Below, piece by piece: positions 35,746 to 44,694 of a DNA stretch of 64,000 nucleotides. Both the position numbers and the translations under genes were made by a program. Position 1 is the stretch's first letter, and each line of letters begins with the position of its first letter. Origin of the DNA: Sulfurospirillum sp. SCADC (GTDB lineage Bacteria; Campylobacterota; Campylobacteria; Campylobacterales; Sulfurospirillaceae); the NCBI RefSeq assembly GCF_000743525.1, contig NZ_JQGK01000007.1, positions 62,001 through 126,000 of the forward strand, in the 5' to 3' direction. The notes beneath the pieces were generated by a model. It worked only from the letters and a program-made list of their open reading frames with translations, had not been told where the DNA came from and searched no databases.

Positions 35746-37083
35746 ATGCGAATGATTCTGCTTTTTCTACTGGCATTGCGTTTTAGCTTTGCAGCGGATG
35801 GACTCCGTTTAGACGATGCGATTCAAAAACTCAAAGCGCAAAACAGCGAGATTGTGATTGCTAAATTTGATGAAAGAATTAAAATGCTAGAGCATCAAGC
35901 AGCTTTAGGTGCGCATTATGGAAGTTTAGAACTCTCCCAAGCAGCACTTCGAAGTAACGATGCCCTAAACATCTTTGGCTATAAACTTCAATCACGCGAA
36001 GCCACCTTTGCGGACTTTGGCTTTAAGCAGTTTAGTGGGAGTAACTACATGTTATCGCCCGATGATCTTAACAATCCCTCGGATCGTAATCACTTTCAAA
36101 CCAAAATAGAGTATACCTTACCGCTTTACACAGGTGGCAAAATTGAGCAGTATGGCAAAATCACCCAAGCCTTGCATGCGATGAGCACACTAGATCGTGA
36201 GGCGTTAACCCTTCAAAAAATTTACGAGCTCAAAAAGAGTTTTTTTGCTATAACGCTTTTGGATGCGCACCTTTATAACCTTCACATTATTGCGTCTAAT
36301 ACCGCCAAATTAGAGGCAAAAACAGCGGCGATGCTGGAAGAAGGGTATGTTAAAAAAATCGATCTTTTAGAAGTGCAGAGCAAACAAGCCGATGTCGAGC
36401 GATTGATTCATCAAGCCGAAGCGAACAGAACGCTTTTATATGCCTTTGTTTCGTTTTTAGTGGATGAACCTGTGACGCAAATTTCGGGAAATGATGAAGA
36501 GGCGCTTATGCTTCACAGTAGCGATGCAGACATTTTGAACGACAATCTTGAGATCAAAAAAGCCGAGCAGGGCGTTGAGATTTCTAAGATGGGCATTGAC
36601 CTGCAGCAGAGTGCTTTTCTCCCTCAAGTAGGTGCGTTTGCAAACTATGGCAGCAGTGATGATAAGCTGATGAATGACTTTTCAAAAAACGATGCGTACA
36701 CTGTGGGGCTTCAAGTGAAATGGAACCTTTTTAACGGTGGAAGCGATAAAAATAATCTGGAAAAAGCGCGCGTTGAAAACCTCAAAGCTTCGCAACAATT
36801 GGCGTTGGCAAAGAAACAGATTGCTTTGTCAATCAAGCAGATTCAGACCCAGATATATAATGATGACTATGAGATCCAAAGTCTTAAAAAAGAGGTGGAA
36901 CTTGCCCATCTCATTTATGAAAATTATGCAGGAAGGTATGCGCAAAAATTGGTCTCTATTAACGAGGTGATGATGAAACAATCCGAAGAGCTTACCAAAG
37001 TACTCAGGCTCAAAGAGGTGCAAAATGCACGCAATGAAAAAATCTTTGAGCTTCAAAAATTAGCCAGCAAGGAAGTGCAATGA
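35746..37083 (+). CDS. TolC-family outer-membrane efflux protein
   Basis: A 445-aa protein with a signal peptide (MRMILLFLLALRFSFA) and two outer-membrane-efflux repeats rich in heptad helices (about 20-220 and 240-440). It forms the outer-membrane duct of a tripartite pump. The ATG at 35746 is used because GAGGGG lies seven bases upstream; ATG 35740 is too close. It overlaps the adaptor gene by ATGA. Confidence 0.88.
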   Translation: MRMILLFLLALRFSFAADGLRLDDAIQKLKAQNSEIVIAKFDERIKMLEHQAALGAHYGSLELSQAALRSNDALNIFGYKLQSREATFADFGFKQFSGSNYMLSPDDLNNPSDRNHFQTKIEYTLPLYTGGKIEQYGKITQALHAMSTLDREALTLQKIYELKKSFFAITLLDAHLYNLHIIASNTAKLEAKTAAMLEEGYVKKIDLLEVQSKQADVERLIHQAEANRTLLYAFVSFLVDEPVTQISGNDEEALMLHSSDADILNDNLEIKKAEQGVEISKMGIDLQQSAFLPQVGAFANYGSSDDKLMNDFSKNDAYTVGLQVKWNLFNGGSDKNNLEKARVENLKASQQLALAKKQIALSIKQIQTQIYNDDYEIQSLKKEVELAHLIYENYAGRYAQKLVSINEVMMKQSEELTKVLRLKEVQNARNEKIFELQKLASKEVQ

Positions 37084-37886
37084 AATCTTTACATGTAAAA
37101 GCAGTAATGCTTGCTTTAATCGCCTCAGGAACGCTTCAAGCAGGAAGTTTGACCTTAAGCGGTAGCGTGATTTCCGAGAATCAAAAAACAATTTCGAGCC
37201 GTTATATGGGATTTGTGCAAACGGTCAATGTGAGCGAAGGCGATGTGGTCAAAAAGGGCGATCTGCTCTACAGCATTGACTCTAAAGAGGTCGATACCGC
37301 TCTTGCGCAAAGTGAGCTTGCGATCTCTCAAGCGGAGCTTAGTCTGAAAATGTACGAAAACCAGTATCAAAATGCAAAGCTCAATTTAGAGCGTCATCAG
37401 CGCTTGCTTGAAAAAGATATGGTTTCAAAGTATGAGGTTGAAAATTTGGAGCTTTCAACGAGCAATCTTAAAGCGATGGTTGATATTGCAAGACAACAGA
37501 TAGCGCAAGCCAAACAAAAACGCCAAGAGGTTCAAAACCAGTACCAGTATCTCAAAGTGAAAGCACCCAATGAGAGCGTCGTGATTGAAAAGCACATTAA
37601 AGCAGGAGAAATGGCGCTCTCCGGAGTTCCCACATTGGTTTTAGCCGATCTGAGTGCGCTTAGAATTAGCACTGAAATTGCAGAGAGTTATCTTGGTAGT
37701 GTTAAAGTGGGCGATAAAGCTCGTGTGGAAGTGCCTTCCATTGGGTGCATTAGTGAAGGAAAAATCGAAGCGATCATCCCTAGCTCCAATCAAATGGCGC
37801 ACACCTTTCGTGTGAAACTCTCTTTTACATGTAAAGATACCAAAGCGTATCCTGGTATGTACGCAGTTGTCACGGTGGGTGAGTAA
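37080..37886 (+). CDS. RND efflux periplasmic adaptor (MFP/HlyD family)
   Basis: A 268-aa protein with a signal peptide, a split lipoyl domain (about 45-70 and 155-185), a helical hairpin (about 75-150) and a beta-barrel (about 185-260). It links the RND pump to the TolC-like duct. It is shorter than typical AcrA (about 380-400 aa), lacking much of the C-terminal membrane-proximal domain. Two TTTACATGTAAA copies lie inside it. Confidence 0.87.
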   Translation: MKSLHVKAVMLALIASGTLQAGSLTLSGSVISENQKTISSRYMGFVQTVNVSEGDVVKKGDLLYSIDSKEVDTALAQSELAISQAELSLKMYENQYQNAKLNLERHQRLLEKDMVSKYEVENLELSTSNLKAMVDIARQQIAQAKQKRQEVQNQYQYLKVKAPNESVVIEKHIKAGEMALSGVPTLVLADLSALRISTEIAESYLGSVKVGDKARVEVPSIGCISEGKIEAIIPSSNQMAHTFRVKLSFTCKDTKAYPGMYAVVTVGE

Positions 37887-37888
37887 CG

Positions 37889-39478
37889 ATGAAGTACAAA
37901 GAGCGATACCTCGCAGGCTACTTAGCGCGACTTTTTTTGAAAAATCCTCTGACGATGATTTTAGGGGTGAGTTTGATTGTTTTGGGAGTGATCGCACTCT
38001 CGTTAATGCCCAGAGAAGAAGACCCCCAAATTTCGATCAGCGGTGGCGTGGTCATCGTCTCGATGCCAGGGGCGAGTGCGGCTGAGATCGAGCAGATGAT
38101 TGTTCGTCCCTTAGAGAGGCGTATCAAGGAGATTAAAGGTGTGGAGCACATTTATGGGATCGCGAGTGATAATGTGGGCATTGTGAATGTGATGTATTTT
38201 ATCGGCGAAAACCGTGAAGCGTCGAACCTCAAACTCTACGATAAAGTGATGCAAAATATGGATCAACTTCCTCAAGGGGCAGCAACGCCACTGGTGCGTC
38301 CTTTTGACATCGACATCGACATTCCTATTCTCTCCATCGCTTTTTACGCTAAAACGCCTCAAGGGGTGGATAATGTGAGTCTTTATAAGCGTGTGGAAGC
38401 TTTTCGAAATACGTTAGGCAATGTGCCTAATGTCGCTAAAACCGAGATCAAAGGCGAACACAAAGAGCAGTTTAACATCGAGATCGATCTTTCCAAACTC
38501 TCCGCTTATCATCTCTCTTTGGAGCAGATCGTAGGCTCGTTAAAATCACTCACGGTCTCCTCCCCTGAAGTGAAAAATAGAACGCAAGAGGGGAAATTGA
38601 TCGTTTTTGGTGTGAAAAATGCGCTTGAAAAGGTCGAAGATATTCAAAATCTGATTGTCGCCCATTTTGGCGGTTCGGTGGTGTATCTGAAAGATATTGC
38701 CGCTATTCATCTGGGTGATGATATTCAAAACAAAAAGAGTGCGCAGATCAGCTACAAACAAGGCGAAACCTTTACGCCTTTGCAAGATCAAGTCACGCTC
38801 AGTGTTTCCAAACTCAAAGGCTCCAATGCTGTTGTGATCGCCAATGACGTGGTCACCCGTCTTGAGGCTTCCAAAAGTGCTCTGGATCGTGAGGGCATTG
38901 GCTACATTGTAACGCGAAATTATGGTGAGCGCGCCAATGAAGCGGTGAACGAGTTGGTCTTTCACTTGTTGATTTCCATCGTGATTATTGCTTTTTTGCT
39001 GATTTTTATTTTGGGTTGGAGGGAAGGATTGATCGTCACGCTTACCGTTCCTGCCATCTTAGCGATTACGATTTTTATCGCCTACATGAGCGGGCAAACG
39101 ATCAACCGCATCACGCTTTTTGCCTTTTTGCTGAGCCTTGGGCTTTTGGTGGATGATGTTATCGTCGTCATCGAAAACATTCATCGCCATCTGCACGCAA
39201 AAGATGCTCATGATAAAGAGATGGATGAGCTACTTATCGAAGCGACCGATGAGATCGGAGCTCCGACCAACTTAGCAACGATTGCGATCATCTTAACGAT
39301 GGTGCCGATGGCGTTTGTGGGGCAGATGATGGGTGAGTTTATGAAACCGATTCCACTCAATGTACCTGTGGCGATGCTCTCCTCTTTATTGATCGCCTAT
39401 ATTTTTACACCGTTTTTAGCACGCAGATTTTTGAAAAAACCAACACACACTCAAGGAGAGCATGATGCAAAAATTTGA
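37889..39478 (+). CDS. RND efflux pump, N-terminal half (split pump)
   Basis: A 529-aa protein equal to the first half of an RND pump: TM1 (about 20-38), periplasmic porter domain, then TM2-TM6 with the TM4 proton-relay motif GLLVDDVIVVIEN. Normal RND pumps are single chains of about 1000-1050 residues. Here the chain ends in the loop between TM6 and TM7, and the next gene supplies TM7-TM12. The two frames overlap by 14-17 bases around an A5 run. The short adaptor and TolC-like protein are upstream. Confidence 0.88.
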   Translation: MKYKERYLAGYLARLFLKNPLTMILGVSLIVLGVIALSLMPREEDPQISISGGVVIVSMPGASAAEIEQMIVRPLERRIKEIKGVEHIYGIASDNVGIVNVMYFIGENREASNLKLYDKVMQNMDQLPQGAATPLVRPFDIDIDIPILSIAFYAKTPQGVDNVSLYKRVEAFRNTLGNVPNVAKTEIKGEHKEQFNIEIDLSKLSAYHLSLEQIVGSLKSLTVSSPEVKNRTQEGKLIVFGVKNALEKVEDIQNLIVAHFGGSVVYLKDIAAIHLGDDIQNKKSAQISYKQGETFTPLQDQVTLSVSKLKGSNAVVIANDVVTRLEASKSALDREGIGYIVTRNYGERANEAVNELVFHLLISIVIIAFLLIFILGWREGLIVTLTVPAILAITIFIAYMSGQTINRITLFAFLLSLGLLVDDVIVVIENIHRHLHAKDAHDKEMDELLIEATDEIGAPTNLATIAIILTMVPMAFVGQMMGEFMKPIPLNVPVAMLSSLLIAYIFTPFLARRFLKKPTHTQGEHDAKI

Positions 39479-41120
39479 GTCATTCATCCATGCTCTTTTA
39501 ATGGATGAGCGTAAGAAAAAGCTCGTTCTTTTTTTAACGTTGTTAGCCTTTGTCCTAGCCGTGCTGATGTTTCCTACTAAAATTGTCTTAGCCAAGATGT
39601 TACCGGGAAAAAGTACGAACACATTTTCAATCTATGTGGATCTTCCCAGTGGAAGTTCGTACCAAGAGACTGACAGGGTCAATTCCTGCGTTGTGGGTAT
39701 TTTGCAAAAAGAGAAAGAGATTCAAAATATTGAAGTTTTTAATGGCATGGGATCTCCTTTAGATTATGCAGGGTTGGTAAAAGGCTCTGGGCTGAAAAGA
39801 GGAGAGCAAAGCAGTGAAATCGTGGTCAATCTCAGTGGCATTCATGAGCGAGATGAGCGCTCCTTTGCGATGGTGCATCGCTTGCGTCCTCTCATCCATC
39901 AAGCATGTGAAACCTTGATTCCAAAGACGTCCATCAAGATGGTCGAACAGCCTGCTGGCCCTCCAACAATGGCGGCTGTGGTGGTCGAGTTGTATGGCGA
40001 AAAGAGTGAGCCTTTAAACGCGCTAGCGCAGAGAATCAAACAGATTTTAGCGCAAACCAAGGATCTGGTCGATGTGGATATACTCTCTGAGGAGGTGTAT
40101 GAAAAGTACGCGCTTGTGCTTGATAAAGAAAAAGTGACCCGTTCGCATCTAACCATTGCTCAGATCAACGAACTGTTGTACCTTGCCTTTGAAGGCGCAC
40201 ATGTCGCTCATAAAAACAGTGAAAATTCCCCTGAACAAATCCCACTGTATGTAGTGTTAAGCGCTCCTTCCAAGTCGCTTCCACATGCCTCCAAAGAGGA
40301 GCTCAGCGCAAAATTGAGTGAGCTTAAACTGCTCAATGCTCAAGGCATGATGGTGCCACTCTCCGAAGTGGTTCGTGTTGAAAAAGTGGCTTCAAGCCCA
40401 ACGATTATGTCAAAGAATCTTCAAAAGATGGTCAGCATTGTGGCTGAAGCTGATCTTGTTTCGCAAGTCTATCCGCTTTTGGAAGCACGATCCCAGATCA
40501 AAGAAGCACTGCAAGAGGAGTTTGAGGTACATCGTAGCCATCTGTTTGATCTCACGCTCAAAGATAAAAAGAGTGGTGATGTGTACGAATTGGCTTGGGA
40601 TGGCGAGATGAAAGTAACAATGGATACGTTTCGTGACCTCGGTGGTGCGTTTATCACAGCCCTTGTTTTGATCTTTTTATTGATGGTTGTTTACTACAAA
40701 AGCTTTGCGCTCGCTGGCATTGTACTTTTAGGAAGTTTTCTCTCGATCATTGGGGTGATCATCGGGCATTGGATCATGGATCTTTTTGCATCGACAACGT
40801 TTTTTCTCACCGCAACATCGCTGATTGGATTTATTTCACTGATGGGGATTAGCTCGCGCAATTCTTTGTTGTTGATTGATTTTGCGCAGACTTTGATCAC
40901 ACAAGGGAGTTCAAAAAAAGAGGCGATAGCCAAGGCGAGCGCTACCAGAGCAAAGCCGATTATGCTGACAGCAGCAGCGATTATTTTAGCCAGTACATTG
41001 CTTGCCACCGATCCTATATTTGGTGGACTTGGGGTTGCTTTGATCTTTGGAACGATTGCGGCTGTGATCGTATCGTTGATCGTGGTTCCGGTGTTTATGG
41101 ATAATACAAAGGCACTTTAG
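39465..41120 (+). CDS. RND efflux pump, C-terminal half (split pump)
   Basis: A 551-aa protein equal to the second RND half: TM7 (about 20-37), porter domain and TM8-TM12. The TM10 relay region reads GISSRNSLLLIDFA, with Arg where AcrB has Lys940. AAGGAG lies six bases before the ATG at 39465, so independent translation is plausible. It is in the +1 frame relative to the first half; deleting one base from the A5 run near 39470 would fuse the two into a chain of about 1080 aa. Whether this is a natural two-gene pump or a frameshift is unresolved. Confidence 0.87.
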   Translation: MQKFESFIHALLMDERKKKLVLFLTLLAFVLAVLMFPTKIVLAKMLPGKSTNTFSIYVDLPSGSSYQETDRVNSCVVGILQKEKEIQNIEVFNGMGSPLDYAGLVKGSGLKRGEQSSEIVVNLSGIHERDERSFAMVHRLRPLIHQACETLIPKTSIKMVEQPAGPPTMAAVVVELYGEKSEPLNALAQRIKQILAQTKDLVDVDILSEEVYEKYALVLDKEKVTRSHLTIAQINELLYLAFEGAHVAHKNSENSPEQIPLYVVLSAPSKSLPHASKEELSAKLSELKLLNAQGMMVPLSEVVRVEKVASSPTIMSKNLQKMVSIVAEADLVSQVYPLLEARSQIKEALQEEFEVHRSHLFDLTLKDKKSGDVYELAWDGEMKVTMDTFRDLGGAFITALVLIFLLMVVYYKSFALAGIVLLGSFLSIIGVIIGHWIMDLFASTTFFLTATSLIGFISLMGISSRNSLLLIDFAQTLITQGSSKKEAIAKASATRAKPIMLTAAAIILASTLLATDPIFGGLGVALIFGTIAAVIVSLIVVPVFMDNTKAL

Positions 41121-41149
41121 CAGCACTTACATGTAAACGGTGGGGCAAC

Positions 41150-41317
41150 TCAACGTTTTACATGTAAGAGTTTTCGACGCGTTGAGACCAACAGACGCAT
41201 CATGCGGTAGACAAAAAGACGTTTTGTCATGATGTTTATTTTACGGCAATGCTTATGTTTCAAACACTCAAATACCTCTTCTAATGCCAACTTCTCACTC
41301 ACGGATAGATTTGTCAT
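41150..41317 (-). CDS. 55-aa basic protein coupled to an HTH regulator
   Basis: The ATG at 41317 overlaps the stop of the HTH gene as ATGA, which supports translation. The product (starting MTNLSVSEKLALEE) is highly basic with two Cys and a C terminus LLHVKR encoded across a TTTACATGTAAG palindrome (41157-41168). No transmembrane helix or known family. It may be a partner of the regulator. Confidence 0.55.
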   Translation of the reverse strand: MTNLSVSEKLALEEVFECLKHKHCRKINIMTKRLFVYRMMRLLVSTRRKLLHVKR

Positions 41318-41562
41318 ACCGTTCCTTTTTGCCCATCATTTATTTTACGCACTAATCTCACAATATCTTCATCTTTCAACATTCCGAGCATATTGAAAAC
41401 CACAGGAATGCCCATAGGCGCGCTACTTCCAAGTCTCCACTCTTGGTAGGTGCGCATGGAAATACCAAAGGTTTCCGCCATTTTTTTTTGAGAAATTTTC
41501 TTCCCCATATTTTCGGCTTCAATGGCATTATGCAAAAGATTAATAATATCGCTTGTTTTCAT
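41314..41562 (-). CDS. HTH transcriptional regulator (XRE-like)
   Basis: An 82-aa protein with a Cro/CI-type helix-turn-helix at about 24-48 (SQKKMAETFGISMRTYQEWRLG). It is divergent from efp across a 220-bp very AT-rich region that contains repeated TTTATATTGAT elements, possible operators. It overlaps the 55-aa gene downstream. Confidence 0.75.
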   Translation of the reverse strand: MKTSDIINLLHNAIEAENMGKKISQKKMAETFGISMRTYQEWRLGSSAPMGIPVVFNMLGMLKDEDIVRLVRKINDGQKGTV

Positions 41563-41659
41563 CGTATGATGATACTGAAAGATGTATTAAATATAAATTA
41601 AAAATCATAAAATATACAAGTTAATTTATATTATAAACAATATTATGAATTTTATAACG

Positions 41660-41712
41660 TTTATATTGATAATTATATCATTTATATTGATTTAAACATA
41701 CAATATATTGTA
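41660..41712. promoter_or_regulatory. Direct repeats and palindrome in the HTH-efp divergent region
   Basis: TTTATATTGAT occurs at 41660-41670 and 41681-41691, exactly 21 bp apart (two helical turns), and a perfect 14-bp palindrome TACAATATATTGTA is at 41699-41712. The layout suggests binding sites for the neighbouring HTH protein overlapping promoters of both genes. The region is so AT-rich that chance repeats cannot be excluded. Confidence 0.4.
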
Positions 41713-41782
41713 TAAAAATAGACTGCTTTGTAGTCGTAGTTTTTTTCGCTATAATGACGAAAACTAAAATCTAGGAGAATGT

Positions 41783-42346
41783 ATGGCCTCTATAGGAATG
41801 GGCGACTTAAAAAAAGGGTTAAAGATCGAATTAAACGGCACACCGTATAAAATCGTCGAGTATCAACATGTCAAACCGGGCAAAGGTGCGGCCTTTGTAC
41901 GCTGTAAAATCAAATCATTTATGGATGGCAAAGTCATTGAAAAAACATTTCATGCGGGTGATAAGTGTGAAACGCCTCATCTTGAAGATAAAATCATGCA
42001 ATTTTTATACGACGATGGTGAATTTTTACAATTTATGGACAGCGTTACCTATGAGCAAATCGCACTAACACACGATCAAGTCGGTGAAGCAGCGGATTGG
42101 ATCATTGATGGTATGAATGTTGATATGCTTTACCACAACGGTAAACCTATCAGCGTTGAAGCGCCTCAGTTTGTTCAACTCAAAATTGTCGAAACACCCC
42201 CTAACTTTAAAGGCGATACCCAAGGCGGTAAGAAACCAGCAACGCTTGAGAGTGGTGCAGTGGTTCAAGTACCTTTCCACGTCGTTGAGGGTGATGTCAT
42301 CAAAGTGGACACGGTTCGCGGCGAATACTTAGAAAAAGTTAAATAA
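41783..42346 (+). CDS. efp: Translation elongation factor P
   Basis: A 187-aa protein with the three EF-P domains. The modified-residue loop reads [10 protein letters not shown], with Lys at the tip as in EF-P proteins that take beta-lysine. It relieves ribosome stalling at polyproline. AGGAGA precedes the ATG. Confidence 0.96.
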   Translation: MASIGMGDLKKGLKIELNGTPYKIVEYQHVKPGKGAAFVRCKIKSFMDGKVIEKTFHAGDKCETPHLEDKIMQFLYDDGEFLQFMDSVTYEQIALTHDQVGEAADWIIDGMNVDMLYHNGKPISVEAPQFVQLKIVETPPNFKGDTQGGKKPATLESGAVVQVPFHVVEGDVIKVDTVRGEYLEKVK

Positions 42347-42360
42347 GTCTACATATCAAC

Positions 42361-42402
42361 ACCATAGCATCGAAAACGGTGCTATGGTTTCCTCTTCTTT
42401 TT
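42361..42402 (+). terminator. Rho-independent terminator after efp
   Basis: Perfect 9-bp stem ACCATAGCA (42361-42369) and TGCTATGGT (42380-42388), then a T/C-rich tail. Confidence 0.85.
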
Positions 42403-42472
42403 TCCTTTAGTGCTATAATAATCTTCACAAGACCGACCTTACACACAACACCATTTTTTTGAGGAGTTTCCT

Positions 42473-43024
42473 ATGCGTAAAAAAGTGATTGTCCCTTTAG
42501 CTGAGGGATTCGAAGAGATCGAAGCACTCACGATTGTGGATATTTTAAGACGTGCCAATGTTGAAGTGGTTATGGCAGCCTTAGAGTCTTTACATGTAAA
42601 AGGAGCACACGGTATTGTGGTCGTAGCCGATGCCCTTTTAAAAGAGGTTGATGGCGATGCTTACGATATGATCGCCCTGCCGGGCGGACTCCCTGGTGCG
42701 ACCAATTTAGCTGCCGATGAAACCACCCAAAATCTTCTGAAACGCTTTGATGCTAAGCATAAAGCCATCGCTGCGATTTGTGCGGCCCCTTATGCCCTAA
42801 AGAGCGCAGGCGTGCTTAAAAACAGCTACACCTGCTACCCAGGCTTTCAGCCAAAAATTGGAGGGGAAGGTTATAACGCCATTGATAAAGTGGTTAAGGA
42901 TGGCAATATTACAACTTCACAAGGGCCCAGTACGGCGATGCTTTTTGCTTTGAGCCTTGTGGAACAGCTCTGCTCTGCAGACGTTGCCTTTGCGCTCAAA
43001 AAGGATTTATTACTTAATATGTAA
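42473..43024 (+). CDS. DJ-1/PfpI family protein
   Basis: A 183-aa protein of the DJ-1 clan: N-terminal PLAEGFEEIEA with the conserved Glu and the nucleophile elbow AAICAAPYAL with the reactive Cys at about 104. Bacterial members (YajL-like) act as chaperones, deglycases or oxidative-stress proteins. GAGGAG-like site precedes the ATG. A TTTACATGTAAA copy at 42589 encodes SLHVKG. Confidence 0.92.
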   Translation: MRKKVIVPLAEGFEEIEALTIVDILRRANVEVVMAALESLHVKGAHGIVVVADALLKEVDGDAYDMIALPGGLPGATNLAADETTQNLLKRFDAKHKAIAAICAAPYALKSAGVLKNSYTCYPGFQPKIGGEGYNAIDKVVKDGNITTSQGPSTAMLFALSLVEQLCSADVAFALKKDLLLNM

Positions 43025-43087
43025 TTTTATCAACATTTTAAGAGGCATGACTTTATAATCAAGATAAATTCATACGAAGGATCGGTA

Positions 43088-44662
43088 ATGTTGCTTAGAA
43101 CCATCAAAGGGAAGTTAACGCTTCTTTTAGCGATATTGATTGTAGGCTTTGGAGCACTGGGGTATCAGATTGTAGAGGTGAGCAATAATGCTAAAGGGAT
43201 TGCGGTACGATTTACTGCTATTCAGGCACTGGAGTCACATTTTTTACAAATGCGCATTGAACAGCGAAATTATCAAAATTATTACCGTGAAGAGGCGGTG
43301 AAGGCGTATGAGGAGCATTATGAAAAGCTCGTACCTCAGATCGAAACACTGACAAAGATTTTTCGCTCCAAAATTAACCAAGATAAAATCGCTGAGATTA
43401 AACATGCTATTGAGATCTGGCATGTTGCCAATGAGCCTAAAAAAACGGTCGATGGTAGTAGTTTTGAAGATTATCAAGGCAGTAGTGACAAGTCCAAAAA
43501 GAATGTCAATGCGTTTGAAACGATTTTGGAAAACATCTACGAGCTTTCTCAAAATATGAAACAAACCAATTTTGATCGACTCGAAAAGAACAAAACCAGC
43601 TCACAGATTGTTTTAGGGGCTGTCTCGCTGGTGATTTTGGTGCTCTTCTTTTTTCTCACGCGTTCCATCAAACACTCTGTCGCACAAGCCCAATCCAAGT
43701 GTGAACAGATGCGCCACAGCAAAGTTCTAAACCAATCACTAAAGCTCGATACGCACGATGAGATCAGTGAAACGATGCTCACCGTAAATGCACTGCTTCA
43801 AGAGATTTCAACCGCCATTGGTGAAGCCAAAAGCAATGCCGTTGAAAATGCTTCTGTTGCCGAAGAGCTCTCGAGCACGAGTTTGCAAATTGGCAAGCGT
43901 GCAGAAGAGGAAGCAAGTGTGGTGAGGGAGACAACGCAAGAGGCGTCTGCGGTTGCTTTGGAGATCGAACACACGAGTGCCGATGTGGGAAAAATGAAAG
44001 AGCGCATCCATACCGCACAAAAGAGTCTGTTACTCGCTCAAAATCTGCTCAATGAAACCATCATTCAACTAGGCGACACCTCCCATGCCGAATCTGAGAT
44101 CAACGACCGACTCAATCAGCTCTCCAACGACACCGATCAAGTGAAAAATGTTTTAGAGGTGATCAGTGATATTGCAGAACAGACCAATTTATTGGCGCTG
44201 AATGCTGCCATCGAGGCAGCGCGTGCAGGGGAACATGGACGTGGGTTTGCCGTTGTGGCGGATGAGGTGCGAAAGCTAGCGGAGCGTACGCAAAAGAGTT
44301 TGATCGAAACCAATGCAACGATCAATGTCATCGTCCAGTCCATTCAAGATATTTGCGGGCAGATGAATCTCAATGCCAAACGCATCCACGATCTCTCGGA
44401 TTTTTCAACGAAAGTAAGCACACAAACGGGCGATGCGGTCAGCTTATTGGATGAAACCGTAAGTGCAACCGACTCCGTGGTCGCCAAAGCGGAAGATAAT
44501 GTTAGGCGCATCCAAACCGCCGTCATCCACAAAATCGAAACGATCAATCATCTCTCCAGCTCCAACGCCAGAAGTGTCGAAGAGATCGCCTCTGCGGCAG
44601 AACATTTAGCACGTTTATCCGAGAGTTTAAGCGCAACGCTCGCTCAATTTAAAACCGCGTAA
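43088..44662 (+). CDS. Methyl-accepting chemotaxis protein
   Basis: A 524-aa receptor: TM1 (about 8-28), a small helical periplasmic domain (about 30-175), TM2 (about 176-196) and a cytoplasmic signalling domain. The hairpin tip carries [20 protein letters not shown] and [19 protein letters not shown], the CheA/CheW contact region. The ligand-binding domain has no recognisable PAS/Cache motif and may be four-helix-bundle type. Ligand unknown. Confidence 0.93.
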   Translation: MLLRTIKGKLTLLLAILIVGFGALGYQIVEVSNNAKGIAVRFTAIQALESHFLQMRIEQRNYQNYYREEAVKAYEEHYEKLVPQIETLTKIFRSKINQDKIAEIKHAIEIWHVANEPKKTVDGSSFEDYQGSSDKSKKNVNAFETILENIYELSQNMKQTNFDRLEKNKTSSQIVLGAVSLVILVLFFFLTRSIKHSVAQAQSKCEQMRHSKVLNQSLKLDTHDEISETMLTVNALLQEISTAIGEAKSNAVENASVAEELSSTSLQIGKRAEEEASVVRETTQEASAVALEIEHTSADVGKMKERIHTAQKSLLLAQNLLNETIIQLGDTSHAESEINDRLNQLSNDTDQVKNVLEVISDIAEQTNLLALNAAIEAARAGEHGRGFAVVADEVRKLAERTQKSLIETNATINVIVQSIQDICGQMNLNAKRIHDLSDFSTKVSTQTGDAVSLLDETVSATDSVVAKAEDNVRRIQTAVIHKIETINHLSSSNARSVEEIASAAEHLARLSESLSATLAQFKTA

Positions 44663-44674
44663 GCTTTTACATGT

Positions 44675-44694
44675 AAAGAGTGTTTTCACTCTTT
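44675..44694. terminator. Bidirectional terminator between chemoreceptor and mutS genes
   Basis: Perfect 8-bp stem AAAGAGTG/CACTCTTT with a TTTT loop between convergent genes. It overlaps the end of a TTTACATGTAAA copy (44666-44677) and reaches into the mutS stop codon. Confidence 0.75.

Noticed and set aside
35460-35747. A 95-codon minus-strand frame overlapping serA and the gap
   Set aside because: It overlaps the 3' end of serA, has no convincing ribosome-binding site, and its C-terminal part is antisense to the serA terminator hairpin.
43779-44020. Three overlapping minus-strand frames antisense to the chemoreceptor
   Set aside because: Typical shadow frames over a Ser/Ala/Glu-rich coding segment; no start signals.
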